From NCBI GenBank assembly GCA_030440445.1, contig CP098528.1:1426001-1490000 (forward strand): a DNA stretch of 64,000 bases, given 5' to 3'. The position numbers and the translations under genes are program-made. How positions within the stretch are numbered: the first letter of the stretch is position 1; every line of letters begins with the position of its first letter. Below are positions 9,261-17,248 of the stretch, piece by piece. The stretch is from Halomonas sp. KG2. Lineage in GTDB: Bacteria; Pseudomonadota; Gammaproteobacteria; Pseudomonadales; Halomonadaceae. The notes beneath the pieces are model-generated. The model did no database searches. It was not told the DNA's origin and saw nothing but the letters and a program-made list of their open reading frames with translations.

Positions 9261-9852
9261 ACGCTCTCATAAGATTCTAGAAGTGAGAGGCTAGGGGCGT
9301 AGGCTTGCACAAATGTACTTCAAAATAGCTACGCTCTCATAAGTTTCTAGAAGTGAGAAGCTAGGGGCGTAGGTTTGCACAAATGTACGTCAAAATAGCT
9401 ACACTCTCATAAGTTTCTAGAAGTGAGAAGCTAGAGGCGTAGGTTTGCACAAATGTACGTCAAAATAGCTACACTCTCATAAGTTTCTAGAAGTGAGAAG
9501 CTAGAGGCGTAGGTTTGCACAAATGCACGTCAAAATAGCTACGCTCTCATAAGTTTCTAGAAGTGAGAAGCTAGGGGTGTAGGTTTGCACAAATGCACGT
9601 CAAAATAGCTACGCTCTCATAAATTTCTAGAAGTGAGAAGCTAGGGGCGTAGGTTTGCACAAATGTACGTCAAAACAGCTACGCTCTCATAAGTTTCTAG
9701 AAGTGAGAAGCTAGGGGCGTAGGTTTGCACAAATGCACGTCAAAATAGCTACGCTCTCATAAGTTTCTAGAAGTGAGAAGCTAGAGGGTAGGTTTGCATA
9801 AAATGCACGCCAAGATAGAAACAGCCTCATAGGCTTATAGCAGTGAGAGCCT
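9261..9852. repeat. 70-bp tandem repeat array, eight units plus a degenerate ninth
   Basis: Exact 70-bp units begin at 9261, 9331, 9401, 9471, 9541, 9611, 9681 and 9751, each opening with ACGCTCTCAT or ACACTCTCAT. A decayed ninth starts at 9821. Units differ by only a few substitutions. Each contains a dyad, TCTCA...TTCTAGAA...TGAGA, and the direct pair TGCAC-AAA-TGCAC (or TGTAC). Because 70 is not a multiple of 3 and no ORF spans it, the array is noncoding. There are no unique spacers, so it is not a CRISPR. The rest of 9089-10060 is AT-rich and gene-free. The array sits between the integrase and the Fic gene. Confidence 0.93.
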
Positions 9853-9989
9853 ATCTTTTCCGCTTGTGAATAATGAATAGATCATTATTAGAATGTAAAG
9901 GGGGGGTGGTAGGTTTATGATTTTTATATAGAAATATCACAACGTATTTTTAGGCGCATTTGCCAGTTCTCTAGATTGCAATCAAGGAG

Positions 9990-10017
9990 TTGACTCTCAA
10001 AAAAATATAAATATGAT
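9990..10017 (+). promoter_or_regulatory. Promoter of the Fic gene
   Basis: TTGACT at 9990-9995 and TATGAT at 10012-10017 with a 16-nt spacer, in a very AT-rich stretch 44 nt before the ATG. Good match to a sigma-70 consensus. Confidence 0.55.
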
Positions 10018-10060
10018 ATACAAATAGTTGGTGTGAAAAAAATACAGAATTTGAGAGGCA

Positions 10061-11188
10061 ATGGGGATGGAGTTAAATTTAGATGAAGCTGTGAATTATC
10101 ACTACGATGAATTTCCACCTCAAAAAGTAGATTATGGCAAATTCGTAGACAAGCTTATAAAGGCTACAGATGCAATTGCACGCTATGATCAAATGCTAAA
10201 AAATATGCACAATAGCGAAATATTGCTTGCACCATTAAGGAATCAAGAAGCAGTTATTTCCTCTAGAATGGAGGGAACTGTTAGTACTATGGATGAAATA
10301 TTGCAATATGAAGCTGATCATGAAAATGAGACGGCTAGTACACTTAGTGTAAGGTCTGAAGTTATTGAAACAATACTTTATCAAAGGGCGTTGAAGGCCG
10401 CTCAAAAAGCTCTAAATGATGGGTATCCAATTTCTCAGTCGCTGCTTAAAGGGATACACCAACGTCTTTTATCATTTGGCAGAGGGGCATCAAAGTCACC
10501 AGGGGAGTTTAAGGTTGAGCAAAATTATTTAGCTGATAGAAATAAAAAGAAAATACTTTTCATTCCCGTTAGCCCGGAGCGGCTGCAGGATGGTTTAGAT
10601 GTATTGTTCAAGTATATCAATGAAGACCCTAGTCCCACCCTCGTTAAAGCAGCGTTGGCGCATATAGAGTTTGAGGCATTACATCCGTTTAAGGATGGTA
10701 ATGGAAGAATTGGGAGGATGTTGATAACTTTGATGTTATGGAAGTATGGAACTATTTCAGCACCTCATTTTTACATTAGTGGATACTTTGAGGAAAATAA
10801 GGATGAGTACATTGATACGATGAGGAGAGTATCAGAGACAGGGGATTGGGATGAATGGTGTTCTTTTTTTCTAGAGGCGGTAGAGCAACAGGCAATACGG
10901 AATTTAACTATTGCTGAAAATATAAGGTTGTTATATGAAGAAATGAAAATATTATTTGCTGAGTTATTGTCTTCAAAATGGAGTGTTACTGCATTAGATT
11001 TTGTTTTCACTAACCCTGTTTTTCGTAATAATAAATTTACTTCACAAAGTGGTATTCCTGCAGCTACTGCTGCAAGATTTACTAGAATTATGTTAGATAA
11101 TGACATAATACGTACAGTTGAGGAGGCATCAGGACGACGGCCAGCAATGTATTCCTTTGAACCTTTGATGAAACTAGTCCGTGTTTAA
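10061..11188 (+). CDS. Fic family protein (AMPylase-type) with N-terminal inhibitory motif
   Basis: Fic (filamentation induced by cAMP) domain enzyme, expected to transfer AMP from ATP to a target hydroxyl. The active-site loop HPFKDGNGRIGR is intact at residues 208-219. An N-terminal class II inhibitory motif, SSRMEG (Ser67-x3-Glu71-Gly72), should block ATP positioning until released. Residues 1-60 form the Fic-N region and the last 80 resemble a winged-helix domain (SGIPAATAARFTRIMLDNDIIRTVEEASGRRPAMYSF). The gene is clearly more AT-rich than its neighbours, a sign of separate acquisition. A strong terminator follows. No antitoxin gene is adjacent. Target unknown. Confidence 0.93.
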   Translation: MGMELNLDEAVNYHYDEFPPQKVDYGKFVDKLIKATDAIARYDQMLKNMHNSEILLAPLRNQEAVISSRMEGTVSTMDEILQYEADHENETASTLSVRSEVIETILYQRALKAAQKALNDGYPISQSLLKGIHQRLLSFGRGASKSPGEFKVEQNYLADRNKKKILFIPVSPERLQDGLDVLFKYINEDPSPTLVKAALAHIEFEALHPFKDGNGRIGRMLITLMLWKYGTISAPHFYISGYFEENKDEYIDTMRRVSETGDWDEWCSFFLEAVEQQAIRNLTIAENIRLLYEEMKILFAELLSSKWSVTALDFVFTNPVFRNNKFTSQSGIPAATAARFTRIMLDNDIIRTVEEASGRRPAMYSFEPLMKLVRV

Positions 11189-11246
11189 TAGACATGTGTT
11201 TTAGTAATAGATAATGATGATTTAGTCGTAGTTTATGTTTAGTTGA

Positions 11247-11275
11247 AAGCCGCTGCTCCCGCAGCGGCTTTTTGC
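11247..11275 (+). terminator. Rho-independent terminator after the Fic gene
   Basis: AAGCCGCTGC-TCCC-GCAGCGGCTT followed by TTT: a 10-bp stem with a 4-nt loop, 58 nt past the Fic stop codon. Confidence 0.85.
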
Positions 11276-11298
11276 GTTTGCAAGCCCTAATTTTTTGC

Positions 11299-11328
11299 CT
11301 CGGTGTAAATAGGGCTACTTACACCGAG
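11299..11328. promoter_or_regulatory. Perfect 10-bp dyad upstream of the AlpA-like gene
   Basis: CTCGGTGTAA at 11299-11308 and TTACACCGAG at 11319-11328, spaced by 10 bp. The centre-to-centre distance of two helical turns suits a dimeric regulator. There is no T tract, so an operator is more likely than a terminator. It lies about 90 bp before the AlpA-like start. Confidence 0.45.
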
Positions 11329-11415
11329 CGCTGATGGAAAGGTTTTGGCATGGGCGTCAAGCTTAGTCCGGCTATTGGAGCATTTGCTCGGACTGAAAAA
11401 CGAGGACATAAACCC

Positions 11416-11718
11416 ATGACTGACACCACACACCAACCCACCTTCAAAACGGTGACCAAGATCCCGCTAGGCAATCGCCTGTTGCGCCGTAAAGACGTGG
11501 AGCAGAAAACCGGAAAGAGCCGTTCAGCCATTTATGACGGTATTCGCCAGGGCACCTTTCCCGCCCCGGTGCCCATCGGCGGTAAGAGCGTGGCGTGGCT
11601 TGAAGAGGAGGTGGATAGCTGGATTGCCCACTGCCTGGAGGAGCGCAAGCGCCATCGCCTGGAAAACTGCCCTACACCGCTACGCATGACTACCCAACCG
11701 CAGGAGCAACGCGCATGA
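11416..11718 (+). CDS. AlpA-family transcriptional regulator
   Basis: Small (100 aa from ATG 11416) MerR/Xis-like winged-helix DNA-binding protein of the AlpA family. The conserved core is NRLLRRKDVEQKTGKSRSAIYDGIRQGTFPAPVPIGGKSVAWLEEEVDSWI. In P4-like satellites and CP4-57 such proteins activate late or excision genes. An upstream in-frame ATG at 11350 exists, but the extra residues look unrelated to the family. It overlaps the next small ORF by ATGA. Confidence 0.92.
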   Translation: MTDTTHQPTFKTVTKIPLGNRLLRRKDVEQKTGKSRSAIYDGIRQGTFPAPVPIGGKSVAWLEEEVDSWIAHCLEERKRHRLENCPTPLRMTTQPQEQRA

Positions 11719-11942
11719 ACCAGTTTGAAGTCACCATTAACGGCACCACGCTGAAACTGACTGCTGAGGATGTGGCGGCCATGTCTACCGCCATGATGGA
11801 CGCAATGCGTACCCCCAGCGAGAAAACCTTTCGTAGGGGCTCTACAGGAAACATATTCGCCAAGTTGGTGAATAACCAGAGTGGAAGTGCCCAACGTTTC
11901 AGCAAGCAATCCTCTATGGGCATCGTCGAAACCGACTGCTAA
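11715..11942 (+). CDS. Small protein, unknown function
   Basis: 75 aa, ATGA-coupled to the AlpA-like gene. N-terminal MNQFEVTINGTTLKLTAEDVAAMSTAMMDAM looks like a short beta-hairpin plus helix. The remainder is polar and ends ETDC. I do not recognise it. Overlap with the regulator and its place in the element's early block argue that it is translated. Confidence 0.6.
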   Translation: MNQFEVTINGTTLKLTAEDVAAMSTAMMDAMRTPSEKTFRRGSTGNIFAKLVNNQSGSAQRFSKQSSMGIVETDC

Positions 11943-12129
11943 CCCCCTAAACCCTTTCCGCAAGCGGTAACGCTGCTGGGCTAATGCTCAGCGGGTAGGG
12001 GGAAGTTTTGCCCAAAAAACGAAAAAGGCTCCAAAGCTGGGGGAGCGATGGAGCCAAAGCGAAGCAATATGAAAGGGATCACATGAAGCGTATCAAATTA
12101 AGCGTCATTTGCTGCCTCAAAAGCTTGCG

Positions 12130-12390
12130 AGGAACACTCGGGAATGCTTATCATGTCTGTGCCGTAGCAAAATCTACGGTCGGGCGTAGGAACCCGAGTT
12201 CAAATAGGCGCTACAGCGCCCCTACCATTGCAGGCGCTTTTTTTCCGCCTGTAGTGTGTCGTTATGGCGGCTGTACGTGGGCACGTTTCGGCGTGGCCGG
12301 TTTCCTATTTGACCGGTTTCCTACCCCGCGTACGGTCGCCACCCAATCCCGTAGGAAGGATCGTGGTGACTCCAAGGAACAAATAGGAGT
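12130..12390 (+). ncRNA. C4/CI-like antisense RNA region (Ash-type locus)
   Basis: This 455-bp gap (11943-12397) holds paired complementary segments. TCAAATAGG (12200-12208) and CAAATAGG (12380-12387) are complementary to CCTATTTGA (12304-12312). GTAGGAACCCG (12186-12196) matches the complement of CGGTTTCCTAC (12314-12324) with one mismatch. A perfect hairpin GGCGCT-AC-AGCGCC lies at 12207-12220. Read in frame from 12008 the region gives an Ash-family-like pattern (AVAKSTVGRRNP, AGAFFP, RFPTPRTVATQ), which in P4/P1-type elements overlaps the C4 or CI antisense immunity RNA. RNA ends are not determined. Confidence 0.5.
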
Positions 12391-12397
12391 CTTACCC

Positions 12398-12637
12398 ATG
12401 GCCAATCACAGCCAAGGTGCGTCTACGCACACCCAAATTTCCCCCTCGCATATTGCTACTGCGCTAATCGGTGCAAAACTGATTGCCTACCGTGTTAACC
12501 GTAAGCCTGAACAGCTTCACCAGTTGTTGGGCATGGCACGCATGGCCACCGCGCTAAAACTCCTCTCTTACCAAGAATATGACCAACTCCTGATCGAGCT
12601 AGAACGCCTATGCGTTGAGGGGGTGGGTAATGCTTAA
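12398..12637 (+). CDS. Small helical protein of the satellite early region
   Basis: 79 aa from ATG 12398, preceded by TAGGAG at 12385-12390. The frame is open further back to 12008, but that part overlaps the antisense-RNA-like region and is probably not translated as one protein. The sequence is helical (HIATALIGAKLIAYRVNRKPEQLHQLLGMARMATALKLLSYQEYDQLLIELERL). Function unknown. Its last codons overlap the start of the next ORF. Confidence 0.65.
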   Translation: MANHSQGASTHTQISPSHIATALIGAKLIAYRVNRKPEQLHQLLGMARMATALKLLSYQEYDQLLIELERLCVEGVGNA

Positions 12638-12947
12638 TTCATCCACCACCCCACGCCTTGAAGATGCGCTTTGCCTGACTGAGGCCGAATGCCTGCTGAT
12701 TGACCCTCGTGCCAAAGCAGAAGATCTATTCGACCAGTGCGAAACCCGCCTGGAAGCGGCCAGCAATCTGATGATGACGTTAAGCATGCTCGACGCGCCG
12801 GGCGCTTGCGCCGATGCACGTGATCTAGCTCACGTCGCGCTATCTTCCCGCTTGTTGTTAGCCGATTCACTCGATTTGCTCATGGCTGCCCGCCGAGTAG
12901 CCAAAGGCCAAGCAACGCCTGCCAGGAAAGGGGGCGCACATGGCTAA
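12630..12947 (+). CDS. Small protein upstream of the primase
   Basis: 105 aa from ATG 12630 (MLNSSTTPRLEDALCL), with GAGGGGGTGGG in front as ribosome-binding site. Helix-rich and acidic in the middle (KAEDLFDQCETRLEAASNLMMTLSML), basic at the end. It overlaps the previous ORF and the primase start (12940). Such small ORFs precede primases in P4-like elements. No known domain recognised. Confidence 0.65.
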   Translation: MLNSSTTPRLEDALCLTEAECLLIDPRAKAEDLFDQCETRLEAASNLMMTLSMLDAPGACADARDLAHVALSSRLLLADSLDLLMAARRVAKGQATPARKGGAHG

Positions 12948-13932
12948 GACGACCGTTCAAAAAATCCAGCAAGTGGCGGCAGTCGCGCTGAACAGCGCCG
13001 AAACTCTGCTGGCTGAGTGGCTGCCTGATGGGCAGCGCCAGGGCCGCGAGTGGGTCGCCCGCAATACAGCCCGCGCCGATGCCTGCCCTGGCTCGTTTGG
13101 CGTGTCGCTGGTGTCTGGCAAGTGGAACGACTTTGCTGACCAAGATGCCCACGGCGGGGATCTGGTTTCCTTGCTGAGCTACCTGCGTGGCTGCCGACAG
13201 CTTGAAGCCGCCATGTTGATTGATGAGCAGCTTGGGCTAGGCATCTTCCAACGTTCAGGCGCGTCTAACGCGCCGCTACCCAAACCCTGTGAGGTACCCA
13301 CCAAAAGCCAGCTTAGCCAGCAAGCAGAAGCCGAGCGCCTAGCGACTCAAGAGCGCACCGCCCAGGCCGCACAGCGGCTTTGGCACTCGGCAGGCCCCGC
13401 TAACCCAGCGCACCCTTATTTAGTGGAAAAGGGGATCAAGCCGTACCACCTTCGCCAATCTGCCCAGGGGCAACTGTTGGTACCGCTTTATGCAGAAGGG
13501 CAGCTGGTCAACCTGCAATGCATCGACCAACACGGCCACAAGCGCTTTTTGAAAGGTGGTCGGGTACGGGGCGCGTATGCGCCCCTTGGCAAGGTGCAGG
13601 CAGGCCGCCAGCTTTTTATCTGTGAGGGATGGGCCACTGGCGCAACCCTTCACGCCCACACCCGCGAACCCGTGGCCTGCGCCATGAACGCGGGCAACCT
13701 CGCCGCCGTGGCCGAAACCTTACGCGAACGATACGACGCCCTGGACCTAGTGATAGCCGGGGATGACGACCGCTTAACCCCCGGCAACCCAGGCCGCACC
13801 GCCGCCAATGCAGCAGCGCTGGCCGTGGGTGCCCTGGTGCTGTTTCCCGTATGGCCACAAGACGCCCCCACCACACTCAGCGACTTTAACGACTTAGCTC
13901 GCTGGTATCGCCAGCAAAGGAACGCCACATGA
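12940..13932 (+). CDS. Toprim-domain primase
   Basis: Replication primase of the element, 330 aa. The N-terminal part resembles phage/plasmid primase zinc-ribbon-like domains that have lost the ribbon cysteines (GSFGVSLVSGKWNDFADQDAHGGDLVSLLSYL). The central part has HPYLVEKGIKPYHLRQSAQGQLLVPLY. The C-terminal Toprim domain shows LFICEGWATGATLH (catalytic Glu) and VIAGDDDR (Asp cluster). It overlaps the downstream helicase-like gene by 4 nt. Together they stand in for the fused alpha primase-helicase of phage P4. Confidence 0.9.
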   Translation: MAKTTVQKIQQVAAVALNSAETLLAEWLPDGQRQGREWVARNTARADACPGSFGVSLVSGKWNDFADQDAHGGDLVSLLSYLRGCRQLEAAMLIDEQLGLGIFQRSGASNAPLPKPCEVPTKSQLSQQAEAERLATQERTAQAAQRLWHSAGPANPAHPYLVEKGIKPYHLRQSAQGQLLVPLYAEGQLVNLQCIDQHGHKRFLKGGRVRGAYAPLGKVQAGRQLFICEGWATGATLHAHTREPVACAMNAGNLAAVAETLRERYDALDLVIAGDDDRLTPGNPGRTAANAAALAVGALVLFPVWPQDAPTTLSDFNDLARWYRQQRNAT

Positions 13933-15722
13933 GCGAGCAAATCACACGCGAACAGCAAGCCCACCTCTCCCTGGTGGGCAAGCCCACGGCGCCCAAGATC
14001 GATACCTTAGAGCGCCCCAGCTATGCGGTGTACGAAGGCCCCACCATGGTGGAAGGCAAGCAGTACCGGGCGGGCACGTGGTACCACGGGATCAAGCACA
14101 CCAACAGCGACGAGGCAGGCCAGCCGTTCGACCTCTGGCTATGCGCGCCGCTGTACGTCAAAGCGGAAACGATCAACAGCGACGATGGCAGCGTTGGCCG
14201 CCTGCTGCGCTTCAAGCATCGCGGCCATGCCATTGAGTACGTCATGCCCATGGAAGCCTTGGCAGGCAAAGGGGAGGAGGTGCTGAAAGCCCTGCTACGC
14301 CAAGGGCTAGAGGTGGACTACCACCAGCGCCGCTATGTGCCTGCTTACATTGCTAGCCACCACGGCTTAACACGCATTTTGGCCACCACCACCAAGCCAG
14401 GGTGGCACGAGCGCAGCGGAGCTTTTGTGCTGCCTAGCCGGGTTTTAGGCGGTGAAGATGTGCGCTATCAGGACAGCGGCAAAGGCGCACTGCTGTTCTC
14501 AGAGCGGGGCACCTTGGAAGGCTGGAAAAGCGAGCTGGCTTACTACTGCCAGGGCAACCCGGTACTGATCCTATCCGTTTGCTGCGCACTTGCTGGCCCG
14601 TTGCTTTCAAAAGTAGGCGTCAATGGTGGCGGCGTGCATCTGGTGGGCGACTCCTCAAGTGGTAAATCACTCGCCCAGGCACTCGCCGCCACGGTATGGG
14701 GCGACCCCAGCCGCTTTGCCGCCTCTTGGGATATGTCGCGAGGCGGTATCGAGATTGAGGCATCGTCACGCAATGACACGGTGTTGATTCTGGACGAGAT
14801 CAAACGCGCCGACCCCAAGCGGGTACAAGAAATGGCCTACGCCATCGCTAACGGCACGGGTAAGGGCACCATGACCCGTGAGCGGGAAGGGCGGCCCAAA
14901 CTCTATTGGCGTGTTTTGGCGCTTTCCAGTGGTGAACGCTCGCTGTCTGAACATGCGGCCATTTCTGGCAATGCTGCCCATGCCGGGGCAGAACTACGCA
15001 TGGTGGACGTCAACGCGGGTACGCGTACCTACCGTGCCTTTGACGATGTACACGGCATGAGCGGAGCCACCTTCCACAGAAAGCTGACCACGGCCACAGC
15101 GCACCACTTTGGCATGATTGGCCCAACCTTTGTGGCGCATTTACTCAAAGAAACCGACCCCGATTACTTTTATCGGCGGTTCGCTGAGGTACGCGACGGA
15201 TTCAACTCTGATGGCCCCCAGGCGGGCAGGGTGGCGGATCGCTTCGCCATCATTGGACTAGCAGGAGAGCTGGCGACCACCTACGGGATTTTGCCGTGGG
15301 AAGAAGGGACCGCAGCTAATGCAAGCCGTCAGCTATTCCGCGAGTGGGTCGCCAGGGTAGGTGACGGGAACGCGGAAGATCGGCAAATACTTAGCGCGCT
15401 ATCGGACTTCATCGCTATGCACGGTGATAGCCGCTTTTCCAACATCGCAGCTGAGCTGCCTAATCCAGGCATCAAGCACCGTGCGGGTTACTACGAGATA
15501 GAGGACAGAAAACGCCTGTATCTGTTCAACCGTGCCTCGCTGACCGAGGCCGCGGCAGGTTATGGCCGTGACCGCGTGATACGCACCCTAGAAACCTACA
15601 ACGTGCTCGCTAAAACCGACAGTGGCCGCCGCCAGAAAAACTACCGCCTGCCAGGAGGAGGGAGCACGCGCTTTTTCGTCATTGATCCCGACAAGCTGGA
15701 CGGTGAGCGAGGGGGCGAATGA
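13929..15722 (+). CDS. DUF927 domain helicase-like ATPase
   Basis: 597-aa replication ATPase of the DUF927 family, often found next to primases on satellites and plasmids. Walker A is GDSSSGKS with Lys246, Walker B is VLILDEIKRA (Asp289-Glu290), followed by a sensor-like VLALSSGERSL. The N-terminal 200 residues carry the DUF927-specific part (LEVDYHQRRYVPAYIASH, TKPGWHERSGAFVLPSRVLGG). The C-terminus ends as a winged-helix-like segment (YETYNVLAKT-type context). It is ATGA-coupled to the primase and immediately precedes the iteron region, its probable binding target. Confidence 0.92.
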   Translation: MSEQITREQQAHLSLVGKPTAPKIDTLERPSYAVYEGPTMVEGKQYRAGTWYHGIKHTNSDEAGQPFDLWLCAPLYVKAETINSDDGSVGRLLRFKHRGHAIEYVMPMEALAGKGEEVLKALLRQGLEVDYHQRRYVPAYIASHHGLTRILATTTKPGWHERSGAFVLPSRVLGGEDVRYQDSGKGALLFSERGTLEGWKSELAYYCQGNPVLILSVCCALAGPLLSKVGVNGGGVHLVGDSSSGKSLAQALAATVWGDPSRFAASWDMSRGGIEIEASSRNDTVLILDEIKRADPKRVQEMAYAIANGTGKGTMTREREGRPKLYWRVLALSSGERSLSEHAAISGNAAHAGAELRMVDVNAGTRTYRAFDDVHGMSGATFHRKLTTATAHHFGMIGPTFVAHLLKETDPDYFYRRFAEVRDGFNSDGPQAGRVADRFAIIGLAGELATTYGILPWEEGTAANASRQLFREWVARVGDGNAEDRQILSALSDFIAMHGDSRFSNIAAELPNPGIKHRAGYYEIEDRKRLYLFNRASLTEAAAGYGRDRVIRTLETYNVLAKTDSGRRQKNYRLPGGGSTRFFVIDPDKLDGERGGE

Positions 15723-15757
15723 TGCAGGGGCTTTTTACGCGTGAACCTAGTTTCTGT

Positions 15758-15964
15758 GGCAACACTGGCTACAACGGCTACGCCCAGCAACCATGCGGGT
15801 TACAGGTGTTGCCTATTAATAAGAGAGGTGGCTACAAAGGCAACACATATCTTTATATCTATATAACCCCTGATTCTGTGCGTTGCCGTTTTAAAAAAGC
15901 GGCTACAGGTTTCCAAAAAAAATATCAACTAAATCAATGGTGTTACCGCTGTTGCCACGTTGCC
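15758..15964. other. Candidate replication origin with GGCWACA iterons
   Basis: Within a 436-bp noncoding stretch (15723-16158) the heptamer GGCAACA/GGCTACA occurs at 15758, 15767, 15776 (last base G), 15830, 15839 and 15901. Its inverse (TGTTGCC, CGTTGCC or TGTTACC) occurs at 15807, 15881, 15941, 15950 and 15958. Neighbouring copies are phased by 8-9 bp. AT-rich tracts lie between them (15847-15866 and 15914-15934), fit for melting. In phage P4 the alpha protein binds direct and inverted iterons at ori and crr. Position right after the primase and helicase genes supports the same role. An overlapping 147-aa frame (15719-16162) is judged spurious. Confidence 0.6.
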
Positions 15965-16158
15965 CGCTTTTTTGAAAACAGTCAGGGGAATTATAGGGGG
16001 GAGACTTTGTTCGTCATCCGAACATTGGTTGACCGTCTCAGCGCCGCGACCCTTCCCCCTTCCTGGCAGGCGCTTTTTTCCTTACTTCTGTTTTCCCACC
16101 AGTGGGGCCTTGGCTCCACGTCTTCACCCTGCACCCCTAACGCCCAATGGAGGGCTTT

Positions 16159-17136
16159 ATGAACCAGCCAGCAACTACATCTCAACAGTCCGACCGTGCC
16201 AGCAGCGAGGGCCAGACCATGGAAACAGCACAACCGGAAGCACAAGCACCCGCTAAAGGGGGAAAAGTCCCTGGACGCACATTTAACTATTTTTCGCCGC
16301 CTGACATTGTTGGAATAACCTCAGAAGAAGAGTTGAGTCTGAGCCTCGAAAAGCAACAAAAAAGCTACAATACGCGACGCCGAAAATTAACAGAAACATG
16401 CAGCGAGCTTGACCGACTCAAAAAAACGCTAAGTGCCTTGGAGCAGCAGGAAAAAGAGGCAGATGGGCAGTGGAAGCTTAGTTTTGTAAAAGGGTTCGGG
16501 AAGCAGAGCAAAACTGTACGTGACAAGATCAAACAGAAAGCTCAATCAAAGCTTGAGGCAGAGCAAATCCGAGAAATGATTGCACTGCTAGAGCCACAAG
16601 CGCAGTGGCTCAAAATGCATACTTATCTGGCTCGTAAATACCTGGTGGAGGTGCGAGGGCGCTTGCTAGAACTGACGGCACACAATCGACTCATCTCTGC
16701 CTTAGATGAACTATCTCAAAACACAGATTGTATGGCTCAGCTAGCGGAGGTAGTTCCTAACCTGCTAGATCGTATCGCCACAGATACCTGTAACGATCAT
16801 GGCCTGATGGCCACGTTAGGGATTGATGCCGGCATGCAGAAAGGGCAGGCATACTTTGCGGTACTGAGTAGAGACGACACGGTACAGTTGAGCCACGAAA
16901 TTACTAAGCGTCAAAAGGCAGCGCTTGGAGAGCTGTTCCTAAGCCGTATACCGATCAATAAGAAAAAAATGACCATCCCGGGTACGGAGGTGCCAGAGCG
17001 CCTAGCTTTTGAAGACTATGACGATGGTGGTTACTACTCACCTATCCGCTTCCCGCGAGAGTTGAAGGAACTGGAAGCCCAAATGGGCTACGTACCCACC
17101 ATGGAAGAACTGGATAGCGACGATACCGCCGCCTAG
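16159..17136 (+). CDS. Coiled-coil protein, possibly Psu-like
   Basis: 325 aa from ATG 16159, chosen because GGAGG at 16149-16153 is correctly spaced for it and not for the ATG at 16147. The first 35 residues are Gln/Ala/Ser-rich and disordered-looking. Residues about 55-140 form a long charged coiled coil (ELSLSLEKQQKSYNTRRRKLTETCSELDRLKKTLSALEQQEKE is the core region). The middle (ARKYLVEVRGRLLELTAHNRLISAL, then DHGLMATLGIDAGMQKGQ) recalls the pattern of the P4 polarity suppressor/capsid decoration protein Psu, but only weakly. The acidic C-terminus ends DSDDTAA. Last gene of the replication block; a terminator follows. Confidence 0.75.
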   Translation: MNQPATTSQQSDRASSEGQTMETAQPEAQAPAKGGKVPGRTFNYFSPPDIVGITSEEELSLSLEKQQKSYNTRRRKLTETCSELDRLKKTLSALEQQEKEADGQWKLSFVKGFGKQSKTVRDKIKQKAQSKLEAEQIREMIALLEPQAQWLKMHTYLARKYLVEVRGRLLELTAHNRLISALDELSQNTDCMAQLAEVVPNLLDRIATDTCNDHGLMATLGIDAGMQKGQAYFAVLSRDDTVQLSHEITKRQKAALGELFLSRIPINKKKMTIPGTEVPERLAFEDYDDGGYYSPIRFPRELKELEAQMGYVPTMEELDSDDTAA

Positions 17137-17159
17137 CGCTCGATCACGCCCCTTAAGCC

Positions 17160-17185
17160 AAAGCCCCGCCCTTGTGCGGGGCTTT
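17160..17185 (+). terminator. Rho-independent terminator after the coiled-coil gene
   Basis: AAAGCCCCGC and GCGGGGCTTT form a perfect 10-bp stem with a 6-nt loop, 24 nt after the stop codon, and the right arm ends in TTT. Confidence 0.85.
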
Positions 17186-17248
17186 CTCGTTTCAAGGCAC
17201 GAGCGAGGCTTACAGCGGCACACAGGGACTATATAGGCTGGTTGCCAA

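Noticed and set aside
9261..9852. CRISPR array
   Set aside because: The units are contiguous 70-bp repeats with no unique spacers and no cas genes in the window.
10061..11188. Toxin-antitoxin pair with Fic as toxin
   Set aside because: No small antitoxin ORF of the FicA/VbhA type is adjacent; the inhibitory motif is inside the same protein.
12008..12397. N-terminal 130 residues of a 209-aa ORF
   Set aside because: This part overlaps the antisense-RNA-like structure. A good ribosome-binding site precedes the internal ATG 12398, so only the last 79 residues are listed as protein.
15719..16162. 147-aa ORF overlapping the DUF927 stop
   Set aside because: It runs through the iteron and AT-rich region, has a low-complexity, family-less translation and no own ribosome-binding site; a noncoding origin explains the sequence better.
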